Below are positions 27,798 to 37,343 of a DNA stretch of 64,000 nt, one piece after another. This DNA is from Tritrichomonas foetus (Eukaryota > Parabasalia > Tritrichomonadida > Tritrichomonadidae): positions 1 through 64,000 of the forward strand of contig MLAK01000860.1 in NCBI GenBank assembly GCA_001839685.1, read 5' to 3'. The notes beneath the pieces are model-generated. The model was not told where the DNA came from, ran no database searches, and saw only the letters and a list, made by a program, of their open reading frames with translations. The position numbers were made by a program, and so were the translations under genes. The first letter of the stretch is position 1. The number at the start of each line of letters is the position of its first letter.

Positions 27798-30512
27798 ATG
27801 ATTTTTTTCGTCTTTTTCAGATTTATCCTTCGTAATAACGTTATCATCGATACTGATAATCCAGAAAAGATATCAAAGCATGAATATGCATGGTACTATG
27901 TCTCGTTTTCAAATATTTCACAGTTGATAAAAAATCATGAGTTTTTACAAGAATATTCATTACCAGTTCACAAAAACTTAATAACTACTCCATTGACACA
28001 TTCACAGATAGTTTTATTAAAAAAAAATAAATCAATTTGGATCAAAAAAATTCCGTCAAGACATAAAGGACCGGAAAGCGTTGATTATTATCTTATTTTA
28101 ATGACAACAACTGATTGTCAGCTTCCTGGGAAAATAATATCGCAATCAAATAGGTTTTCTATCATTAAATATAAAGGGCCGTTATTTAATCTCAAGAAAA
28201 TAGTTTGTGTACGTGATTTTGATTCAATATCCAATATTTCATTTAATACCCGCTATAACAACCAAATAACTCAAACTTTTACTGAATATCCAAATTCTTT
28301 CACCACATACACCCCTTTTCGAGGACTAAATGGTAAAGATCAGTGTGTTTCTATTGTTGATAGTGGTATAGATATAAGAAGTCCTTGGTTCTCTGATAAC
28401 AAGAATATTAGAAAAGTGTTAGATGATCGAAATTTGACTGACCCAAAAGGGCGAAAAGAAATAAAGTTAAATAAATTGTCGACAAAAAAGCATCGGAAAA
28501 TAAAAGGATTTATTGGCTATGGAGATGATGTTGATGATGATGATGGACATGGAACATTTCTTTCCGGGATTGTTGCAGGAAATTCTTTTTGTAACTCATT
28601 CACAGCATTATATAATGGTGTTGCTCCAGAGTCAAAGCTATTCATAATTGATATAAAAAAGAAAGGAAAAAAGAGTTTATATTGGCCAAAAAACTTATCC
28701 GATTTATTCGAAATTCCTTCCTATTTCAATTGCCGAATTCAATTAAATGCTTGGTCTTATAAAAACCAACATCTTTTAACACAAGCAATTGACTGGATAG
28801 CCTACAATAATCCTGAAATATTAATGATTTTCCCTTCAGATTATGACCATAACAATTTTCTTGTTTCTCCTTCAGATTCCAAAAATGTCTTAACAGTTGG
28901 TCCTTCCCTAGGTTTTCAAGCTTCTGCGTCAATGGAATATACAAAAATACCAATAATAGTTAAATTACCAAATAGTTCTATAATAGGATATGCTGATCCA
29001 AAAGGAATTCCTTTGTTTTCAAGTAAAATAAAAGATTCTCATGCATTTAGTAGACCAGTTATATATGGGGATACACTATGCCTCATAAATACTGTTAAGA
29101 ATGAAGAGGTTCCAAGCACATGTAAAATTGGACTTTTTACTAGTGATGAATTGATTGATAGCCAATATAATATTCCAATTATTAAATTGTCAAAACGTGC
29201 GAAAGACTGTTTTTCTGAAAATATGTCAATTCTTATTTCTCCATCTCATATGCCAAATGATAAAGATCCATTATCTCCATCATCCACCGAATTAATAAAC
29301 CAAAATTTTAAATATGGTGATATGTTCAAAATCAAGCCAGATGTAGTTGCTCCATCTGGTCCATTAATGGCACCAAAAAGTGGTTTTCCTTATTGCAATA
29401 TTAGCGGATTAACTATGAAAGAAGGATCATCTGTTTCTGCTGCTATAATATCAGGGAACATCGCACTTATGAATGAATATTTGCTAATGATGCATCATTC
29501 GAAGATAACGCCTAATGGCCCAACTATGAAAGCAATGATTATTCACTCAGCTATTATCCCTCATAAAACATATGTAGCCCCTTCAAAACAATTTGGATGG
29601 GGACAACCACTAATGTCTTCATTATTGCCTGATCCTTCAAATAGTTTTGGTTTGCATATTTTTCAGAATATAGAATTAAAGGAATATACACATAAATCCT
29701 TTTGTTTTACAATGATGAAAGATGGATTATTTCGAGCAACATGTACATGGTTTGATCTTCCTCGAGATCCTGAAGCACCCAGTGATATATCATCTGTGGT
29801 GTCCTTAATATTAATGATTGATGGGGAAACTAAGAATTCGCGTGTGACAAATTCTCATCAAAATGATTTTCCATCAATTGATCACTTCAATACGGTTAAA
29901 AGTATTATTCAAAAGGTTAAGAAGGACACTGAAATCAGAATTGTAATTGTAACAGGTGCTTTTTCTTTAGACAAACCAATAAACTTTTCCCTTGTTGTTA
30001 CTGGACCTTTTGCAAATGAGCCATATAAAAACAATTCATGCAATGAACTTCATCATGCTCCCTGTTTTCAAGAATGCGAAAATTTAGGAATGTATATTCG
30101 AGGATTTTGCTCATGCGCTAGTGATTATTATGGTGATAATTGTCAGATTAAGATAGAAACAATAAATTCTGATTATTCATCATATGGAAAACTAAAAAGA
30201 TTTGAATGGAAAGTCTTTAAATTTTGCCCAGAAAAATGGTCTAATAAATCCTATATTTCATTGGATTTGAGTGGAATTAATAATTTGACATTAGGAATGA
30301 ACATTAAAATCGGGTCAACTCCATCATTTACTAATTATTTATGTTCTTTACATAAATGCCCAGGAGCTATCGTGACGCACAATAATATCAAATTTCCATT
30401 TTCAAGTTTTCCTCAGATTTCATATAAAAAATGCCTGTTTTTGGGGTTATACTCAATGTTTGATGGCTTTGAACCATATTCTTTTACATTTAATGGTATA
30501 AATGTAGATTGA
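27798..30512 (+). CDS. Subtilisin-family serine peptidase (S8) with EGF-like module
   Basis: A 904-residue protein from this start. The N-terminus MIFFVFFRFIL could be a signal sequence, which an upstream in-frame ATG at 27675 would bury. The subtilase catalytic triad is D188 (VSIVDSGID), H251 (DDDGHGTFLSGIVAG) and S545 (KEGSSVSAAIISG, in place of the usual GTS.A.P). An insert-rich region separates His and Ser. The oxyanion position appears to be Asp (D348 in MIFPSDYD) rather than the usual Asn. A Cys-rich EGF-like module (HAPCFQECENLGMYIRGFC, then GDNC) follows the protease at about residues 755-785, and then a Cys-containing C-terminal domain. Secreted or surface subtilases are a known family in Trichomonas. 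No C-terminal membrane helix is evident. Activity depends on whether the Asp functions as in PC2-type convertases. Confidence 0.9.
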   Translation: MIFFVFFRFILRNNVIIDTDNPEKISKHEYAWYYVSFSNISQLIKNHEFLQEYSLPVHKNLITTPLTHSQIVLLKKNKSIWIKKIPSRHKGPESVDYYLILMTTTDCQLPGKIISQSNRFSIIKYKGPLFNLKKIVCVRDFDSISNISFNTRYNNQITQTFTEYPNSFTTYTPFRGLNGKDQCVSIVDSGIDIRSPWFSDNKNIRKVLDDRNLTDPKGRKEIKLNKLSTKKHRKIKGFIGYGDDVDDDDGHGTFLSGIVAGNSFCNSFTALYNGVAPESKLFIIDIKKKGKKSLYWPKNLSDLFEIPSYFNCRIQLNAWSYKNQHLLTQAIDWIAYNNPEILMIFPSDYDHNNFLVSPSDSKNVLTVGPSLGFQASASMEYTKIPIIVKLPNSSIIGYADPKGIPLFSSKIKDSHAFSRPVIYGDTLCLINTVKNEEVPSTCKIGLFTSDELIDSQYNIPIIKLSKRAKDCFSENMSILISPSHMPNDKDPLSPSSTELINQNFKYGDMFKIKPDVVAPSGPLMAPKSGFPYCNISGLTMKEGSSVSAAIISGNIALMNEYLLMMHHSKITPNGPTMKAMIIHSAIIPHKTYVAPSKQFGWGQPLMSSLLPDPSNSFGLHIFQNIELKEYTHKSFCFTMMKDGLFRATCTWFDLPRDPEAPSDISSVVSLILMIDGETKNSRVTNSHQNDFPSIDHFNTVKSIIQKVKKDTEIRIVIVTGAFSLDKPINFSLVVTGPFANEPYKNNSCNELHHAPCFQECENLGMYIRGFCSCASDYYGDNCQIKIETINSDYSSYGKLKRFEWKVFKFCPEKWSNKSYISLDLSGINNLTLGMNIKIGSTPSFTNYLCSLHKCPGAIVTHNNIKFPFSSFPQISYKKCLFLGLYSMFDGFEPYSFTFNGINVD

Positions 30513-30845
30513 TGAAATAACAATATCTAAGAACTTTCAATGACAAAGAAAGCATCAATTTCCAATTTTGTATTCAATAATATTATTATAATATAATAAT
30601 AAAATAATCTAATACGAACCAAATTACTGCTTTATTTAGTACTATGTCATATGATTCAAGTATTCTTGATTCAGGCACTTCTGTTTCTGTACATCATTTT
30701 ATGAAATAAAAAAGGTGAACGTTTAGATAACCACCATAAAAAAATTCTGAGAAAATAAGCCAAATATAGTCACAAAATATTGTTTGCAACTTCACAAAAA
30801 CACGAGATAACCACACGATGCAACGATACACATTCAATACCAAAG
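30513..30845. other. Intergenic region
   Basis: AT-rich spacer between the subtilase and RasGEF genes. The RasGEF frame is open upstream to a TTG at 30780 but has no in-frame ATG before 30846. An out-of-frame ATG lies at 30818. Confidence 0.6.
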
Positions 30846-33824
30846 ATGTCTCAAGCAAAGATAAAAAAAGTTACAAGAAAAACCCACGAAAATAATTCTT
30901 CAGACAAAAACGAAAATGATTACGATAGCCGAATCAAAGAAAAAAACAGCATCAAAGAAAACGAAAAAAATAAAATGAAAAATTTGAATGAAAAAAGTAA
31001 AACACCAAACAATAATTATAAGAAAAAAGCGCCGCCTATCTTGAATACTGATTCAACTGATTCATCAGCCGAGCATTCGCCAGCCATTGGATCGCCTCGG
31101 CTCAAAATGAAAATTAAAGTAACAGCGAATAAATCGACAGATAAGCATTCAAATGAAAAAGAAAATGACAAATCGCAACTAAATTCACATAAAGAAGGAT
31201 CCAAGAAAAAAATGCCAGATTCGCCACTTTCAGGTCAGAGCTCTAAAACTTCACCTAGGAAGGGTCCAGTTCCCATTCTGTCAGATTCAAGTGATGAATC
31301 AAATGAAGATATTTTTGAAAAAGTTGAAAAAAAATATAAAGTTGAGTCTCCGCCGAAACACATGGTTGTTTCATCTCGATCAAAATCGTTTGATCCAAAA
31401 TCGAGAAAGAAAGCCGTTGAAACGGCAAATAAAATTAAAAATCAAAGCACAACAGAAGACTCTGATAACTCAGAACGTTCATATTATGATAAAAAATCTG
31501 AATATTCTTCAAATTCATACTCTGACAAACATCAAAAGTTAAAATCAATTAAAAATGCGAAGAATAAAGAAGAATATCATTCAAAAAATAAAGAAGAAGA
31601 TAATTCTGATCCTGATTTCCACGATTATTCGACTCCAAAGAAAGTTAAACCAATATTAAAGCCTTCTTCAAGTCATTCCAACAAAACAGATTCTAATTCG
31701 AAATCAATATCTATATCTCGACCACTTCCGACTTCAAATTCGCCATCGACATTATCACAACTATATCCATCTATATCAAAATCTAAATCAACGAAAAATT
31801 CGTTTTTGAAAATATCAGATTCCATTTCAGTTGACTTTTTCTATGTTGCACCAATCATTCAGCCAGTTATAGGAAAGCTCACCCAAAAAATAAACGGCGT
31901 CGAGGTTAACGCAGTTTTTCAAAGTAAAGGAATATCTACAATGAAATCTCGAACACCTTTACGAACAATGTCAATGAATACAATTCCATATAATTCGATA
32001 GTACCAATGTCTAAAGGACCGACAAAGAAAACTGTTATTATTAATGATGATTCTGAATCGAATTCATCTGATTGTGATTCAATCGATATGACTTTCGCTG
32101 ATAAAGATTTACCAAACAGTTTATTTGATAAGTATTCACCGACACTTCAAGAAATTAAAGTTATCTTTAGAGAATCAAATATTTACATTAAATCACCAAT
32201 TACTAGTATTCCATCTTTAACTGATCTTGATATAAATGATGAAGGTGATCATCAAATTGAAGATGCATATTTAAAGGCAATCAATTTTGAAAATGAAAAC
32301 AACACAGTTTCGCCTAAAATTGCAATTCATTTAGGCTCTAAAAAAGAATTAGAACTAACTGAAAAAGAGGCAGACTCATTAAGTTCGACTGAAGTTGCTT
32401 TCATCCCAACATGGAATAAAATCAGTGATCTTTTGTTTTCTGCATCGTCTTCATTTGATACTCTTGGCGATGATTCACACAAAGGATTACTTCACTTGAA
32501 TTATAATTTAACAAGCATGCTTGAATGTCCAACAAATGATATAACTACATTTGATCGTGCAGGTAAAGTTTATGTAGATTTAATTCATCCTACATCTTTT
32601 CTTAATCTTCGGTTTGGTACATACGTTACTGAACCTAATGCTGATCTACTCCATATTTATGCATGGCATAATATGGGAATTACTCCAGAAAGTATTGTTG
32701 AATCACTTAAAAATGCAGTTTCCAATGTAACTTCAAATAATGGTCCACTAATAATGAATAGTGTATTACAATACATTTTTTCATGGCTGTTAAATTTCTC
32801 CACAGATTTTGTAACTAATTCTTCATTGGTCAAAGCAATGAATAAAGTTTTGATGAAAATAAAGGAAAAGACAGAATCATTGAATAGAAATGATAATAAA
32901 CAACGATTAAAAAGTGTAAATATTCTAAAAACATTAATTAAAGCACTTTATGATGAAGTCCATACACCATTAAACTATTCTTTAATTGTTTATGAACCAA
33001 CATTCAAAGGCCCACAAAGTAAATCCCCTAATAAAATCATTCAGTGTAAAATTGATGTTCAAACAATTGTGAAACACTTTTCATTTATTGAATTAGATAT
33101 AATTAAGCGCATACAAAAGTGCGAATTAATGCAAATAAACTGGACTAGGAGTAAAAGGTCAAAACTTGCGCCAAATATTGTTCATGTCCTTGAAAGATTT
33201 GAACAAACGGCACTTTTTGTTGCTTCTTCAATTTTGGTTGACAGTGCACGAAGAAGAGCGCGAAAAATTGTTTATTGGGTCGAAGTAATGAAAGAAGCAA
33301 AGAAACAAAACAATTTCATGCTACTCTTTGAAATTGATGCAGCTTTGTTCTCTTTACCAATCAACAGAATGGAAAACACATGGAAACATGTTCCTTCTGA
33401 AACTATTAAAATATTAAATCATCTTCATCATTTAACAGTTCCTTCACATAAAGAGATTCTGAAATATAAAGAAGAGCTTTATAAAGATCCAACATTGACA
33501 ATTCCATTTATTGGTCCATTTTTGAATGAACTAAAATACATTTTTGAAAATAGTCCTGTCAAGAAACAACAGATGAATGGAAAAGAATTTTACAACATGG
33601 TTTTTCAGCGTTCGTATATGGAAAATATTTTATTAATGTGTCAAAGCTGGGGAACTAATCTCAAGTTTGATCTTGATGCTCAACTAATTGAAGATTGCAG
33701 GAAGCTCGAAGGAAAAATGAATTCATTAGATGAACTATTGACAGAATCATTATCCCTTGAAAAAGGAAAAGGCACTGAATCAAAATTTATTCAAAATTTC
33801 ATTCACTCCAAAAGTAAGAAATGA
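30846..33824 (+). CDS. Ras-type guanine nucleotide exchange factor (RasGEF)
   Basis: A 992-residue protein from the first in-frame ATG (MSQAKIKKVT). The frame extends 22 codons further upstream but only from a TTG. Residues 1-320 are highly charged and Ser/Lys/Asn-rich, probably disordered and phosphorylatable. Residues about 580-690 fit the RasGEF N-terminal helical domain (ADLLHIYAWHNMGITPESIV). The C-terminal ~270 residues are a CDC25-type catalytic domain: FSFIELDIIKRIQKCELMQI, then APNIVHVLERFEQTALFVAS, then the helical-hairpin region NNFMLLFEIDAALFSLPINR. It would catalyse GDP/GTP exchange on a Ras/Rap-like GTPase. Fusion of a RasGEF to a long basic Ser-rich tail is common in amoebozoan and parabasalid GEFs. 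Partner unknown. Confidence 0.88.
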   Translation: MSQAKIKKVTRKTHENNSSDKNENDYDSRIKEKNSIKENEKNKMKNLNEKSKTPNNNYKKKAPPILNTDSTDSSAEHSPAIGSPRLKMKIKVTANKSTDKHSNEKENDKSQLNSHKEGSKKKMPDSPLSGQSSKTSPRKGPVPILSDSSDESNEDIFEKVEKKYKVESPPKHMVVSSRSKSFDPKSRKKAVETANKIKNQSTTEDSDNSERSYYDKKSEYSSNSYSDKHQKLKSIKNAKNKEEYHSKNKEEDNSDPDFHDYSTPKKVKPILKPSSSHSNKTDSNSKSISISRPLPTSNSPSTLSQLYPSISKSKSTKNSFLKISDSISVDFFYVAPIIQPVIGKLTQKINGVEVNAVFQSKGISTMKSRTPLRTMSMNTIPYNSIVPMSKGPTKKTVIINDDSESNSSDCDSIDMTFADKDLPNSLFDKYSPTLQEIKVIFRESNIYIKSPITSIPSLTDLDINDEGDHQIEDAYLKAINFENENNTVSPKIAIHLGSKKELELTEKEADSLSSTEVAFIPTWNKISDLLFSASSSFDTLGDDSHKGLLHLNYNLTSMLECPTNDITTFDRAGKVYVDLIHPTSFLNLRFGTYVTEPNADLLHIYAWHNMGITPESIVESLKNAVSNVTSNNGPLIMNSVLQYIFSWLLNFSTDFVTNSSLVKAMNKVLMKIKEKTESLNRNDNKQRLKSVNILKTLIKALYDEVHTPLNYSLIVYEPTFKGPQSKSPNKIIQCKIDVQTIVKHFSFIELDIIKRIQKCELMQINWTRSKRSKLAPNIVHVLERFEQTALFVASSILVDSARRRARKIVYWVEVMKEAKKQNNFMLLFEIDAALFSLPINRMENTWKHVPSETIKILNHLHHLTVPSHKEILKYKEELYKDPTLTIPFIGPFLNELKYIFENSPVKKQQMNGKEFYNMVFQRSYMENILLMCQSWGTNLKFDLDAQLIEDCRKLEGKMNSLDELLTESLSLEKGKGTESKFIQNFIHSKSKK

Positions 33825-34619
33825 ATTATTTGAATTTTATTTTCTGTTCTCATAAATTTAATATATATAATAATAAATTAACTTTGTTTTCCATATATTC
33901 CACATTTTCATCGGAATTTTTTTGATTTCATCTGGATTATTCATATTTTATTTTTGAAAAAAATTTAACTGACTATTTAGCTAACCAACCTAATTTGATT
34001 TCTGAGAGAAATCATATAATGAATAGGAATGCTTTAACTCTCAAAGATGATATTTTGAAAAACGATGGCGTTTTTTTATCTGAAAAATTCACTAATCCAT
34101 TTAATGGTGAAAATATTGGCCAATTGTGTTTATCACCAGAAACTATATTTCATGAAATGTTGAATGTTGATCTGAAAATAAAGAAATAACTTTCTTTATC
34201 CACGGCATAAATTTCGCATCAAAACATATCATCTGACATCTTTATCAATTTTTGAGATGATCATTGATTTTTTTACAATATTTTGAGAACCTTACTCACA
34301 ATTCCTTCTCAATTGACATTTTGATAATTGTATCACCACAAATTTTATCGAGAAATTCTAGATATTTTATATTTTGGAGACCCTTCTCTGTATTCATTGG
34401 CTGTCAATTTGCTCAGAAAAATTCTAGACATTAAAATTTCATTTCAATTTGACATGATTGGCAAGAATTTCAAGTAAATATATTCTGATTTCTGAACCAC
34501 AGTTAATTTTTCAGAATATATTGAATATATTATCTAAAATTTATTCAAAATATTCTTTACACTATGAATAATTTGACCAATATTGATTTATATTTTTCCA
34601 GAAGGTATTTAACTTTTCT
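33825..34619. other. Intergenic region with a 64-codon frame
   Basis: AT-rich. The only frame of note is 33995-34189 (plus strand), which reads MISERNHIMNRNALTLKDD and ends LNVDLKIKK. Its composition is less biased than the surrounding spacer, but no family is recognised. It may be a small gene or a remnant. The rest holds no support for a gene. Confidence 0.45.
33995..34189 (+). CDS. Possible small protein or gene remnant (64 aa)
   Basis: A 64-codon frame with balanced composition (NPFNGENIGQLCLSPETIF) between the RasGEF and Asn/Gln-rich genes. No domain is recognised. The frame starts at an ATT, and the first ATG is at codon 9 (34019). It may be an unrelated small gene, a degraded fragment, or chance. 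Confidence 0.2.
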   Translation: MISERNHIMNRNALTLKDDILKNDGVFLSEKFTNPFNGENIGQLCLSPETIFHEMLNVDLKIKK

Positions 34620-36878
34620 ATGTCGTGTCTTTTCATTTTCAATAAAAATCCATGGAAAAATTTTAATGATTTGATAAAGTTGATAAGAAAAAGTGGTCAG
34701 TTGTTGGTTTCTGTGATGCAGCGAGAAGCACGCTTTTCGCTCCCACTGACCAGCAAATCTCCTCAGAGTAGTGGCATTAGCTGCTTCTGCGATGACTCGC
34801 AATTCTCTGAGTTTTCCTTCGAAAAAATCGCATATGGAAATGAATGCTTGAACAATTTTGGCAGCCTTAGTGGTGCGTTCGATGGTAACGAAGTTAACAC
34901 AAACAACGAACAACTATATATTTACGATCCCACACGTCTTCAGCAAAAATTCGCTGCATATGCTCCAATTTCATTTCGCATCGACAAAAACGTTCCCCAA
35001 GATCCTCAACGGATATCCAACCTGACCAATATTACAAACATGACAAGTATTGCTCAAGTCTCGAACTTAGCCCGCTTGGCCAAACTTACACCACCCGTTT
35101 CGCGGGTTTCTCGCCTTGAATCAAATTTGACCAGTAATTTGACCAAAACCGCACCGATCTCTCAACGATTAGCAAACTTTTTTCATATTCAAAACCAAAT
35201 TGCTGATTACTTCTCATCGCAAATTCCACGAACTTGTGGCTCATCTTCGCAACCCAATAATTTGGACGATACTTTCGATTCAGTCTTATTTCCAAATACT
35301 CCAAACGAGAAGGTATATCCGTCATTTTATACAGTCTGCGAAACGCCTCAAACCAGCCCCGAGACATCCAACGTAAATTCCACTTTTGATCAAATTCGAT
35401 ATCCAAATCAAAATTATTCGAATTCTGAGCCGGAAGAGTTTGAATCAGTTGTTAATCGCCATCTGTCATACCAGTCGTTCACTAGACACAACCACACCTA
35501 CTCAAGCTTCGTTCCACTCCAAAATGATTTCGACTATCAATGTAATAACACTAGCTTTGCTGATTACAGCGACAACGATATCGACGAAAGCATAGACAGC
35601 ATATTTAATAACAGCTTCAGCGAATTCGTCCCCATTCCAACAATCAATAATATCCATCAAAATTATGATTATGAAAATTTCCCAAGCGTTATAAATAGTG
35701 AGCCAAAAGAGAGTTGTCAGCAGACCTATGCAACATTTTCTCTCTACCAAGAAACACAAGCAGTCACTAAAAACACCACAAAAACTCGCAAAGCTGCTGG
35801 CAAAACCAAAAAAACCAAAAATAAGGGCAAAGGAAGCAGCAAAAACAAAATGAAGACAACAATTGGTGCTTCAATCAGCCAATACAGTCTTGATGAAGAC
35901 AATGGACCGCCCTTCATTCACTATCCAGCCCTTGATGCGATTGAGCCTGCATTTCACTCAGATGGCTTCTTCTTCGCATCACAGTCATCTGAATCTGAGG
36001 AATTCGAATCCGTTGTACATCCACGTTCTGCTGGACAGGCCGAAAGAAGCCTGAATAGTTTAGGAAGCTCAATTGGAAACAGAAGCGATAGTCCAGATGA
36101 ATTCGCTTCTGTCATTCATAGTCCAACCAACACTATGAACTATAATGGATTCGCTCCTAATATCAGCAACAATGCAAACAATTGCTTAAATCAAAACAAT
36201 ACCATGAATATGAACAATACCATGAATAATCAAACAACTTCACAAATGAACAACACTATCAACACACAAATGAATACCCAAATAAATACTCAAATGAATA
36301 CCCAAGTGAACACGCAAATGAGTACACAAATTAATAGCCAAATGAACCAACAAATGAACAACCAAATAATTCCACATATGAACATTGAAATGAATTGTAA
36401 CCTGAGCACGAGTGGTGGAGAACTTTTTAGGAACAATTCATTCAGCAACCTTCAATCATTCGACAAAACTCGAAATAAAGCAAAGAATGATGATATAAAT
36501 ATTAGCCAGGACTACGCAGTTCCACTTTTCGTCCCCTACAAAGCACAGGATAGGCGGACGAAACAGAAAGTCTCTGGCGAGCCCAGAAAAACTCGCTCGA
36601 AGCCTGCAGAGAAAATTAATTTTGCAGCAACTTCGCCCATTTCGTCGCCAGTCAGGACAAGGAAGGTTTCCCACAGTCCTTCATTCGATAAAGCAGCAAT
36701 GCGAAAGGAACAAAAGCCTGACCTTTCCTATATTATGAAAGACGAAGAAACAGATGTTAAGAAGCCAGTAATTAATTTTAAGAAGCCAACAATAAGTTCT
36801 TCGAGTGACTCGTGCCAGAAGAACAACAACAAATGCATTGAAACATTCGAAAAATGCAGAAGCCGCGGAAGGAGATGA
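34620..36878 (+). CDS. Asn/Gln-rich low-complexity protein with repeated EFxSV motifs
   Basis: A 752-residue frame with no recognised domain. It carries recurring short motifs: DDTFDSVLFP, PEEFESVVNR, SEEFESVVHP, DEFASVIHSP and SEFVPIP. These look like a repeated peptide-binding or modification motif in a disordered chain. A basic Lys-rich patch (KTRKAAGKTKKTKNKGKGSS) lies near residue 400, and an array of QMNT-type tetrapeptides near 540-590. The C-terminus is basic (CRSRGRR). Base composition is more GC-rich than most neighbours. Translation may begin at the second ATG (34716, MQREARF), because the first 32 residues are AT-rich and lack the later composition. It could be nuclear or an RNA-granule component, but that is a guess. 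Confidence 0.7.
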   Translation: MSCLFIFNKNPWKNFNDLIKLIRKSGQLLVSVMQREARFSLPLTSKSPQSSGISCFCDDSQFSEFSFEKIAYGNECLNNFGSLSGAFDGNEVNTNNEQLYIYDPTRLQQKFAAYAPISFRIDKNVPQDPQRISNLTNITNMTSIAQVSNLARLAKLTPPVSRVSRLESNLTSNLTKTAPISQRLANFFHIQNQIADYFSSQIPRTCGSSSQPNNLDDTFDSVLFPNTPNEKVYPSFYTVCETPQTSPETSNVNSTFDQIRYPNQNYSNSEPEEFESVVNRHLSYQSFTRHNHTYSSFVPLQNDFDYQCNNTSFADYSDNDIDESIDSIFNNSFSEFVPIPTINNIHQNYDYENFPSVINSEPKESCQQTYATFSLYQETQAVTKNTTKTRKAAGKTKKTKNKGKGSSKNKMKTTIGASISQYSLDEDNGPPFIHYPALDAIEPAFHSDGFFFASQSSESEEFESVVHPRSAGQAERSLNSLGSSIGNRSDSPDEFASVIHSPTNTMNYNGFAPNISNNANNCLNQNNTMNMNNTMNNQTTSQMNNTINTQMNTQINTQMNTQVNTQMSTQINSQMNQQMNNQIIPHMNIEMNCNLSTSGGELFRNNSFSNLQSFDKTRNKAKNDDINISQDYAVPLFVPYKAQDRRTKQKVSGEPRKTRSKPAEKINFAATSPISSPVRTRKVSHSPSFDKAAMRKEQKPDLSYIMKDEETDVKKPVINFKKPTISSSSDSCQKNNNKCIETFEKCRSRGRR
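36237..36393 (+). repeat. Imperfect 12-bp repeat array encoding QMNT-type tetrapeptides
   Basis: About a dozen degenerate units of (A/C)AAATGAA(T/C)ACC encode runs such as NTQMNTQINTQMNTQVNTQM. Third-position variation shows it is old enough to diverge at silent sites while keeping the peptide pattern. Confidence 0.8.
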
Positions 36879-37343
36879 ACCATTCATTTATTTGATGATT
36901 TAAATTTCCATATTTTTATTATCTAATTGTGAATTAATAAATAGTAAAAAAGAAATTTTCTGTTTGATTTTAGTGCAAATTTCGAATAAGTTTTTATTAA
37001 CTTATTGATTGTGTTTGAATTGTTTCATCATTTTCCGAATCATAATAAAAATAAGGAGCATCTATGTGAAACCATTTCTAAGATTCTCAGACCAAAAAAG
37101 TAAAGCCAATTTTACAGTCCAAAATGGGTAATGACAAATAAAGAAAAGTATTTTAAGTAAAATTACAAGAAGGAAACGGGGAAGGTGACCTATTAGGTCA
37201 TATTATGAAGCTTAGTCTATTTATAAAATAGATTAAATCCCTCTCTTAAAGTGTGCAGGGAAAATATTTTTGATGGCTAAATTCAAAAGTCAATTTGTTT
37301 TAAATATACTGGCAAAAACCACCAATGACTTCACTTCCTTTTC
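36879..37343. other. Intergenic region
   Basis: AT-rich spacer with no supported gene. It has a short palindrome around GACCTATTAGGTC near 37187. Confidence 0.6.

Noticed and set aside
30780..30845. Extension of the RasGEF to position 30780
   Set aside because: The codon there is TTG, and the first in-frame ATG is at 30846.
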